DNA of 24,172 bases from Jimgerdemannia flammicorona. Its lineage: Eukaryota; Mucoromycota; Endogonomycetes; Endogonales; Endogonaceae. The position numbers and the translations under genes were made by a program. Positions 16,580 through 24,172 of this stretch are shown here, piece after piece. The notes under the pieces were generated by a model. It was not told where the DNA came from. It worked only from the letters and a program-made list of their open reading frames with translations, and ran no database searches. The stretch lies in contig RBNI01001135.1 in NCBI GenBank assembly GCA_003990745.1, positions 1 through 24,172 on the forward strand, read 5' to 3'. The stretch's first letter is position 1; every line of letters begins with the position of its first letter.

Positions 16580-18548
16580 TGTATCTTTAAAACCAGTGAT
16601 ATCAGAATTTAGAAAACTGTCTAGACTTTACAAGTCACTAGTTGCAAGTTATGACTCAATTATAATTCATCTTAATTATAAGATAATCTGCATCTGAACT
16701 CATAATGACTTATAATAATTCTGATAGTATACTACTACTAGTTAGATAACTCTACTCTCTGGATCAAAAAAGAAGACCCTTAAGATATAAAAGAAGTATC
16801 AAGAGAAAAAGTATAAAATATCAACTATAAATAAGAGACTTACTATAAAACAAATATCTGTTATCTACCAAACAGCAAGATTAAGGAGTCATCCAGATCT
16901 ATCAGTTTAAGAACAGATATTCACTGATATCAAGAGAGTAATGAGATTACATACAAGAAGGACTCCTAGTCTAAACCTCTATATAAGAGACCTCTATTAC
17001 TATACTCTCAACTACTGTAAAATAGAAATAAGAATCACTACTACTACTGAGTATCTCTAGATATAGTAAGAATATAAGATAAGATATTATCTCTACTAAG
17101 AATTCTTATAAGTCAGCTCTTAAGAAATTGCAGATACTATATATATAGATAGATATAAATAGAAATTGGCCAAACAAGTTCATCAGATCTTCAGATATAT
17201 ATCTTAGGTCATTTCTAATCTGAAATATATCAAAGTCTCTGATATTTAAGAACTGATAAGCTGCTATACAGACTATCTTAAAGAAATGATTGCAGAAGAG
17301 GACCAATCTACTATTATAGTTAAGAGTGATAAGAGTCAAGACCTTTGGAATTCTATCTTAGAAGACAATCTAGATCAGTTTATCTATAGTCTGATTACAC
17401 TATTTTAAGGCTCTCTCTTGAGAGTCTACTTCTTCTAGAATTCTACAGATATTCTCTACTTTGTGGATGATCTTACTATTGACTAGAGATCTTAAAAGCA
17501 GAATAATCTTATGTCCCTTGATAACATTGTTGATAATAGCTTAGAGAATAATAGTGACTTACTTATTCTGTTAGAAGATGATCTCAATAACTTCTTGAAA
17601 GATGTAGAAAATTATTTGGCTAAACTTTCTAAAGAAAATAAAAAGGAGGATAAGGATGATATAATTCTAGTCACATTGAATTTTAAAATATATGAGAATA
17701 GTTCTATTATCTAAATTGAGTAAGTTAGTTAGTTAGACAAATAGTGACTATATATTAACTAGTCAAAATTATCACAAATATAAAATTAGTCTTATCTAGT
17801 TAGTTAGTCATCTAAATTCCAAAATTGTACTAATTAGTATCTTTTAGTAATTGTGAGTTAAAACTAATTACCAGTCTTATATATAGTCTGAAAAACTGTA
17901 TAAATACCTCCTAATCTATAGTAAATTATCTCAGTCAATTAGTTTGTAATACTAACTTAAGTTTGAGTATAAGAACTTTGAGAAAAGATTCTAAGAGCTG
18001 AAGAATTACTCTTACTGCTATCTCAAAAATCAAGACCTATCAGAACTCAAGATATAAGTCAGTCAGTTAATATTACTACAAAAAATTACTATAAAAATTA
18101 GATATAAGACTATAGAAAACTACTAAGAAACTCAAAATATATATGTCAAGACTGTTTCAATAAGTTAGTCAGATAAAGCTACTATAGAAAATTATCACAG
18201 AACTTAAAATATAAGTCAGTCAGACAAGATTATTACTGTAAAATAAGATTAAGAAAATCTCTCTATAATTAAAAAGGTTATAATCTACTAAGGAATCCTA
18301 AAAATCTTCAAACTCAATTACTAGAAACTGTATGAACATTCTTTAATCTTTTTACTATTCCAAATGACCAGTTATATGACTATTAACTTAAGATATATAA
18401 ACTTCAACATAATGTGAACTTGAACAGATCAAATAGTAGTTAAAGTAAATATTGAGTCAGAATATTGTTAGAGATAAGGAGATAAATAGTATAAATAATT
18501 CAGTAGTATATTAAGCTATATATATTAGCAAATAAGATATATAAATCA
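16580..18548 (+). repeat. 3' LTR of element B (about 1.97 kb)
   Basis: This is a direct repeat of 2454-4436. Alignment by eye over the first 250 bp shows differences almost only of the C/T and G/A kind, plus a few small indels further on. It begins TGTATCTTT three bases after the Tc1 element. The right boundary is near 18548, where the sequence passes into AT-only DNA. The TTAG runs (about 17720-17735 and 17798-17812) and the old reading frame are shared with the 5' copy. Confidence 0.8.
17511..17714 (+). pseudogene. Open remnant of the LTR reading frame in the 3' LTR (67 codons)
   Basis: This is the stop-free tail of the frame described in the 5' LTR. It reads MSLDNIVDNSLENNSDLLIL, then LEDDLNNFLKDVENYLAKLS and a Lys/Glu/Asp-rich stretch, ending before a TAA. 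It is acidic and probably helical or coiled, without a signal peptide or membrane segment. The frame continues upstream through interrupted text (SKSLIF, DYLKEMIAEEDQSTIIVKSD, SQDLWNSILEDNLDQFIYSL), with stops and about 2-4 nt indels relative to the 5' copy. The ATG is internal to the older frame, so this is not a real start. Function unknown. Confidence 0.5.
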
Positions 18549-19584
18549 TATACTATAATATATAGTATTCTAAATAAGTTAATTTGAATCAAATCTAGAT
18601 TTAATCTATTATATAATAGTTTAATCTAATTTTTAATCTAAAACAATTTAAGTCTAACTCAGTTTAATTAAATTCTTCAATATGAATCTTATAGTAATAA
18701 ATAGAAAAAATAGTTTATTTAAATTGTATATTTTATATATTTTATATATTACTAATAAAAGATATTAAACTGATAAAATAGTATAAGTTATATATTAATA
18801 TATTAAGTTGCTATCTTAATATTCTTACTCAAGAAGATATATAAACTATACTTAATTTATATATATATATATATATATACCAAAAAGGATTTCTTTAATA
18901 TCTTAGGCTAATAATGATTATATTTATCTTTTATAGCTATTAATAGAGTTTATACTAATAGAGCTCATAACTTTTATAGTAAATTAAGACTCATAACCTT
19001 TATAGTAATAAATAAAATAAGTAGTTATTCAAAGTATATAAGTTATATATTTTATATATTATTAATAAATAATATAAAACTAATAAAATAGATAATTCAT
19101 ATATTGATATATTAAGTTATCATTTTAATAAATTCTTCTATCTTAATCTTTTAATTCAAATCTTAATTCTTTAATTTAAATTCTTTAATTTAAATCTTAT
19201 CATATAACTTACAAACTGATATATATATATATATATATATTAACTACTTATATTACTTAATATTTATTAAGCTTAAATAATATTATAAGCTAATTATATT
19301 AAACTTTTTAATAGATCTTGAGCTTCTTAAATAGATTATATTTTCTCTACTTCTATAAGATCTGTCAGATATAGTATAAATATTTTTTAGCTATTTTGTT
19401 AAAGATAACAATATTATTCATATATACTATTATTTATTTTATATATTATATTAAAAGATTTTATTTATTATTTATTAAAACCTTACTAAAGAATTATATA
19501 TTACTCTTTTTTCTTACAATATTCATATTATACAACTTTTTAACAATACTTACAATACAGTTCTTAGAGAAAAGCTACTAGTAT
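18549..19584. repeat. AT-rich spacer with a duplicated 140-bp segment and (AT)n runs
   Basis: About 1 kb of very AT-rich DNA between element B and the plus-strand LINE. Two diverged direct copies lie at about 18690-18835 and 19001-19140. Both start ATAGTAATAAATA and contain TTTTATATATTA, CTAATAAA and TATATTAAGTT. A shorter tandem (CTCATAACYTTTATAGTAAA-like) lies at 18963-19005. (AT)n microsatellites lie near 18858-18880 and 19220-19241. A 61-codon open frame (19396-19581) is low-complexity Ile/Leu/Phe/Tyr and most likely chance. I see no gene here. Confidence 0.55.
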
Positions 19585-19754
19585 CATAGTGACTAACAAG
19601 CATTCCAAGGTGTATACTAGGTAGGGTGGCTCTGGTGCATTTAACTGGTAGTATGTAGAGAGAGGTCTTAGCTTAGGGGGGAAGTATGAGGGGCCTACTG
19701 ATAGGTAGATATAGTAGGGGAGAGAGCAGCACTGGTGGACAGGGGCCTGGAAGG

Positions 19755-21597
19755 ATGAGTTTTGCAGACAAGGTGAAGGGAGGTTGGCAAGAAGCTGGAC
19801 TGGAGAGTTGGCTGAGAAGGAGCAAGGAGATACTGAAGACTGTGGAGCAATAGCCTCAAGGGGGGATCCTTCTGGGAGGCCAGAGTAGTGAGGCTGATGA
19901 TGTAGTGGCTGAGGAGATAACTACTAATAGGAGTGTGATGGGTAATTAGGAAAAAAATCTAGATAGGACTGCTGATGGTAGACTGAGCAGTGGGAAAGGC
20001 ATGAGGCCTAGTGATCTGACTGATAGTATAATAGGACTAGCAGTGACACCATTACTCAAGAAGTTGATCTCAGAATTTGTAGTCACTCTGTACTTTAGAG
20101 GCTTAGCAGTAATAGTAAAAATAGTCCTGAGGCTGATTGTAAAGCAAGTAGAAGGTACAGCATCTGTTAAGTTCCTAAAGAGCCTAGAAGGAGTAGAGGT
20201 GAGCTTTGAGAAGGTGGGGCTACTAGAGGAGATACTGAAGACTAGGTTGATAGTTAGAGAGATGTATGTCCCAATAGCACAGTGCTTGAGATGAGATCCC
20301 AGGATGGTGCAGCTTCTGATGAAGAGAGTGCCAACAGTAACTGCTGTAGAGACAAAAAGGAGAGTTGAGAAGGTTATAACTAAGTATAGAGAGGTGGTTG
20401 ATATAGAGTTTAGGGTCTAGAAAGGAACCACCTTCTGGACCAGAGATATTGATATTCAGATTCAACTAGCAGGAAGAGAGACCACTGGTAAGGTATATAA
20501 TTGACCTTTGATGATAATGTGAAGAGCCTTTGTATATAAGGTAACAAGGGTAAAGGAGAGTGAGAAGGAGGAATAGGACCTATTAGAGGTGCTGGAGGAG
20601 CTGAGTAGTATGGTAGAGTAGAGGGTGAAGGCTTGAAAGGTGTATATAGAGTTGACACACTTGGAGATTATTGATAGAAGGTGAGTCTGTATTGATAAGA
20701 GAGGTCTCAAGATTGCAGAAGACAGAGAGAGTTGCTAGTAAGTTTAGAGGTGAAGAAAATGAGAGCTACTGATGGCAGTGAGGATATTGGGAAAGCTATG
20801 GCAAGTGTCTGGGCTAGTGGATAAGGAAAGAATACAGAGGTGAGTCTGGAGAAGGCCAGGAAGGCACTGAGCAAGAATCTATATAAGAATAGTATATTTG
20901 AAGTCTGGGAGCAGTCTCCTACCCTTACCCCTCTTATCAGATAGGAACTAGCTGTGAGGAGCTGAGTAGCAGAGGATGTGCCCATATATAGTGCCCAGTG
21001 GATATACTTTGGGTTTTCTGAGGTAGTGAAAGGAGGACAAGTAGTAGCAGTTGGTAAGGAGGAACTGGTGGATGTCCTGGAGGAGGGATGGAATGAGGCT
21101 GCAAGTGTGGAAGAGAATATCTCAATACTGAGTAAAGAATAACCTGTGACCCCTGGGGGGAAGAAAGTGGGAAATCTACTATGGATATATCAGATGATGA
21201 ATAACCTTGCAGCTGAGGAACTGGGAGAAGTGGACCTGAGAGTGATGAGTGATGAGCATTGGGCAAGGGTCTTACATAGCAATGGAGTGGTGGAGGCATT
21301 AAGGACAGAGGTACTGGCAGTCTTTCTGGAGAAGGAAGGGTATGAGGTAGATAAGGAGAGGGAGGCTGAGCTGGCAGTTGTTGCTGGTGAGTGGGCCACC
21401 TACTGCTGGAAAAAGCATCATGGTTTGCAGCTCTGGCAGAGGTCTGCCTAGAGTATCATGAGGACTTTGAGAAAAAGAAGAATGGGAAAATGGCTGAGCT
21501 ACTGAAGAGATTGGAGACTAAGAGGGCTGAAGAGGAGAAGGTGTCTATAGAACACAACCTGGACTTGACACAAGAGGAGATGATCATGGAGCAGTAG
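19755..21597 (+). pseudogene. LINE ORF1, frameshifted
   Basis: The start ATG gives MSFADKVKGGWQEAGLESWL, a typical opening for ORF1 of L1-like LINEs. The same frame continues with stops (after KTVEQ and SVMGN) into a 97-codon open stretch at 20001-20294 (RPSDLTDSIIGLAVTPLLKK ... FLKSLEGVEVSFEKVGLLEE) and further decayed text to about 20730. After frame changes, the C-terminal part is readable at 21146-21451 (NNLAAEELGEVDLRVMSDEH) and 21391-21597. It ends with a charged segment, KKNGKMAELLKRLETKRAEE, that looks like a coiled coil. No clear CCHC knuckle was found. The expected role is RNA binding in the retrotransposition particle. The total length of 1843 nt is not a multiple of three, so at least one indel exists. 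Confidence 0.6.
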
Positions 21598-21628
21598 AGG
21601 ATGCACTTTCAATTTCACAATATTCCTT

Positions 21629-24172
21629 ATGAACAGTATAACCAACATTTTATTTCTCAATGTAAATGAGTTATAGAGTTTATTTCAGCATTAGAACATT
21701 TTTGCTTAGCTGCAGAGACTGGAGGCTGATCTATTTCTCTTATAGGATATTAGGTGTAAGAATGATTTGGAAGACTGGAATGGACTAAGGAATGGGAAGA
21801 AGAGGCTGTATGGAAAGACAAGGTGAAGATTCTGGTCTAGAGAGACAGAGGAGAGATATAAGAGGTAAGGAGCTGGGGAGACAGACTGGTTTGGGGAGAG
21901 TGAATTTGAGTAGGTTGGGAGCCAGTTATAGTGGGGTCTTACTACTGTTCTGCTGTATGGGGGAAATATGTGGACTGAGTGAAGGGTCTCCAGAAGAGTG
22001 GGACCCTCATAGAGACTGGAGTGGATGTGCTTGGCAGGAACTTCAATATAGTTTGAGATATATTAGTGGATAGAACTGATAGAGAGTGGGGGGCTGAGAG
22101 TAGAAGTGGAGGTCTGGAGGCATAAGAGGACATAGAGAGACTGAGTATACTTGTGGATGCTGGCAGGAGATTTTGGGATGATAGGAGGATATACATGTAC
22201 TGGGCCAGAGGTCTAGAGACAAGGATTAACTGAGTTATGACAGCAGACTACTGGGGCTTAGATATCTGGAAATCACTAGAGATTGAATGGTATCCATAGT
22301 CTGATTATTGAGAGTTATTAGGAAAGAGACATTTTGGAGAGAGTGGAGATGGGCCTGGACATTGGTGCCTCAATTCCTCTTTGTTAGATGATATGGGATT
22401 GTGAGACAAGTAGGCTATAGATATTCAGCAGAGAGTAAAGAGATGGGTACAGGAGGGTGCTCCTGTGGAGGTCAGGTAGAGGTGACTGAAGGAGGCTGCT
22501 AGGGTCTACTGGAGAGAGGCTGGCAAGATAGCTGGTAGACAGAGGAGGAGACAGGTGGTGTGGGCTTCTGCTAGACTGGCTCAGTTTCTGGAGGATGGGG
22601 CTGGGCTGTTAGACCTGGAGGGGGGAGAGAGCTGGAGATTGTTGTAGGTGCAGAAGAGCTGCAACTGGTAGTAAGAAAGGAGGAGGAGGCATAGGTGCAG
22701 AGTCTGGCAGCATGGTTGCATTGGCAGAGACTGGAGGAAGGAGAGAGGCCCTCTAAGTTCCTCATAAGGGCCCTTTGGACAAGAAGAGTTCAGCAGAGGT
22801 GAGAGGGGGCATTGGATGCTAATGGTCATCTAGTGTATAGTATATAAGACATTCTCAGATTGTTAAAGAAGAGATGGAGTGCTGCAAGTATAGTGGGAGA
22901 GCAGGATAACCAGTTGGAGGGAGGCACTTCGAGGTTGGGGAGGCCACCATATCTCTCTGGCAGGGTGGGTGTCTATTCTGAATGTCTACTAGTTCCCCAA
23001 GCTTTGGTATGTGGTCTATTATCTAGACTTCCCAGTGTGGGTGGTGAAGAGGCTGATGAAGGTGGCTAGAGATTGGATTTGGGCAGGGAGGAGATCTCAG
23101 GTCAGCTGGGACACTCTTGTGACTCCAGTGGTCAGGGGAGGTCTTGGCCTTGTGGATTTCCCTAAGAGGCTGCACTGCTTGCAAGCCTGATAGTTGAAGA
23201 GGGCTGCTGAACTGCAGGGAGGGGGGTGGGTGCTGCTGATGTAAAAGATATGGAAGATGAGGACCTTCCCTCAAGGATCCTCAGGAGATCTGCTCTCTCT
23301 AGTAGAGTTGAATGGAAATTGGCACTTGTGGTTTAAGGGCTTTTGATGGGGGGTGGTAGATGGAGTATACCGAATTGGCCTGCGCTGGCTAGGCAATGAG
23401 GGGGAGATAATGTGGGGTCCCGGTATGTGGCGATGAGATAGACTGCTTCTGGGGGGTGCTCCACTTATTGCATTTGATCTTAGAGATGGAGTGGAGTATT
23501 AGCAGGGTCTTGGCCAGGATCTTTGGCCAAGGGGCTGGCAGGCAGCAGGGATTGGTGAGGAGTGAGACTGGGCAGATATCTGGTCATGGAGTGCTGAGAT
23601 GCAGAGGTGGCTTCTCCCCAAGTTCTGGGTGGTTTGGTGGAGGATACTGAGGAGGAATGTTATGTTGAACTACCACACTAGGTATCTGGTAGAGGGTGGC
23701 CAGTTGGAGTGTGAGGAGTGTTACAATGTTGGGCAAGCTGGTGGGCTTGTACAGATGCCAGAATACTGGTTGGGGGAGTGTGAGGTTTTGGGGGACTTTT
23801 GGGTAGAAATAGGGAATAGGCTAGGTGTAGAGCATAGACCGGTGGGTGAGGGAGGCCAATGGGAGGATTTGAGATCTCAGCTGGTGGGTGGTGTCAGTGA
23901 TAGTTGGCTCACTGTAGGGTGGGTGGTAGCAGTGTGGGTGGGACTAGCTGGACATTGGCTTTTTGTATTTGAGGAGAGGCGGCAGATAGGGCTACAAGAG
24001 AAGGTATTACAGTGAGAGAAGTTGTTGGGGGATCTGCTGACTAGGTGGTGGGTGGGTTGGGGTACTCAGGGGGGGCGACATTATGGCTTGGTAGCAAGGA
24101 TCTGTGAACTGAGCAGGGGGAGGGTAGAGATAGTGTTGAACAAAGTGGCCTTTCATCAGGTAGGGGTAGGGG
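21629..24172 (+). pseudogene. LINE ORF2: endonuclease plus C-terminal region, RT core deleted
   Basis: The ATG at 21629 is 31 bp after the ORF1 stop. It opens with MNSITNILFLNVNEL, then LQRLEADLFLL and DIRC, matching the WNVNGLR and LQE boxes of L1-type APE endonucleases; the metal-binding Glu is read as Asp after a TAG. In another frame follow LGRNFNIV (the GDFN box), VDRTDREWGAESRS, ARGLETRIN (the SRIDR box) and YP, stop, SDY (the SDH box), up to about 22310. A linker with EEGERPSKFLIRALWTRR follows at about 22735. At about 22905 the text jumps to SWREALRGWGGHHISLAGWV, which lies after the RT core in this family. It continues with PKLWYVVYYLDFPVWVVKRL and a zf-RVT region. Stops and shifts are frequent. 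Confidence 0.75.
23599..24015 (+). other. zf-RVT-type zinc-finger region at the ORF2 C terminus (138-codon open segment)
   Basis: An open stretch containing RRNVMLNYHTRYL, then LECEECYNVGQAGG, then MPEYWLGECEVLGDFW. This fits the CX2C ... HX4C ... W zinc finger found after the RT domain of many LINEs, with His changed to Tyr. The minus-strand copy aligns directly (RRNIMLNFCSGHLIKGG). The text beyond the stop at 24015 also aligns to the last part of the minus-strand ORF2, so the true end lies just past the window. Confidence 0.7.

Larger units (their letters stand above)
2454..18548 (+). mobile_element. Ty3/gypsy LTR retrotransposon B, complete in outline, decayed and split by nested insertions
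   Basis: A 16-kb unit bounded by direct repeats of about 1.97 kb (2454-4436 and 16580-18548). Without the nested LINE and DNA transposon the original would be roughly 11.9 kb. The internal decoded order is Gag with zinc knuckle, protease, a Cys-rich segment, dUTPase, RT, RNase H, integrase. RT-RNase H-integrase order defines it as Ty3/gypsy-like. Every domain has many stops. I noticed essentially one CpG (near 14230) in its own sequence. No primer-binding site could be assigned. The stretch 6420-6960 (knuckle to protease) is decayed coding sequence without a recognisable domain. 8890-9570 (dUTPase to RT) and 14700-15033 (after integrase) are similar, with an (AT)n run near 9050-9066. Confidence 0.85.
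19585..24172 (+). mobile_element. APE-type (L1-like) LINE, plus strand, RT core missing, 3' end beyond the window
   Basis: Base composition changes sharply at about 19585 from AT-rich to G- and A-rich. A short leader (about 170 bp) is followed by ORF1 (19755-21597), a 31-bp gap, and ORF2 from 21629 to the window end. ORF2 has an L1-like endonuclease and the C-terminal region also found in the minus-strand copy, but no RT core. CpG is scarce. The exact 5' end and target duplication could not be set because the 3' end lies outside. Confidence 0.8.

Noticed and set aside
19396..19581. 61-codon Ile/Leu/Phe-rich frame that could be taken for a mitochondrial-type membrane protein
   Set aside because: Very AT-rich DNA gives such frames by chance. 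There is no conserved motif, and it is surrounded by microsatellites and retrotransposons.
20937..21299. 120-codon minus-strand frame and several neighbouring minus-strand frames between 20223 and 22829
   Set aside because: They are Ser/Pro/Leu-rich antisense shadows of the G/A-rich LINE ORF1 and ORF2. They have no conserved motif and lie opposite the recognisable coding text.
1..24172. Host protein-coding genes, tRNA and rRNA
   Set aside because: Reading all frames gave only transposon text or antisense shadows. No cloverleaf or rRNA-like segment was noticed, although a covariance-model search could not be run.

Overview
The window looks like repeat-only DNA from a eukaryotic nuclear genome, most likely a filamentous fungus. 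The evidence is two Ty3/gypsy-type LTR retrotransposons that encode dUTPase, two copies of an APE-type (L1-like) LINE, a Tc1/mariner element, long AT-rich stretches, very low CpG, and stop codons that look like decayed CAA/CAG/CGA/TGG. The organism call is inference. I see no intact host gene, tRNA, rRNA or CRISPR array.

Layout. 1-1988 is the 3' part of gag and the start of pol of gypsy element A, with the order Gag - zinc knuckle - dUTPase - protease - start of RT. It is cut off at a 26-nt poly-T run (1989-2014). 2015-2453 is AT-rich DNA with two imperfect palindromes. About 2454-18548 is a second, much more decayed gypsy element (B), bounded by direct repeats (LTRs) of about 1.97 kb. Its order is Gag - zinc knuckle - protease - unrecognised Cys-rich segment - dUTPase - RT - RNase H - integrase. 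18549-about 19584 is AT-rich filler with a duplicated segment. About 19585-24172 is a plus-strand LINE: ORF1, then ORF2 with an endonuclease, no RT core, and a C-terminal zinc-finger region. It runs off the window end.

Nesting. Element B was split between RT and RNase H by a minus-strand, 5'-truncated LINE (10181-12859, 16-bp target duplications). That LINE was itself split by a 1.19-kb minus-strand retrocopy of a polyadenylated transcript (11163-12354, exact 17-bp target duplications, AATAAA signal, 22-23-nt tail). A 1544-bp Tc1/mariner copy (15034-16577) sits at the boundary between B's internal region and its 3' LTR.

How the parts relate. Nothing here looks able to move by itself today. 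The gypsy elements once encoded complete Gag-Pol polyproteins with a built-in dUTPase, placed before the protease in A and after it in B. The LINE family is a plausible source of the machinery that made the retrocopy. The two B LTRs differ almost only by transitions, as expected of RIP or methyl-cytosine deamination. The retrocopy keeps 14 CpGs in about 1.17 kb, while the LINE sequence around it keeps about one in 1.45 kb. The most novel points are the two dUTPase placements, an ancestral reading frame of at least 231 codons inside the LTR of B, the extra Cys-rich segment in B, and the four-motif ends of the Tc1 element.
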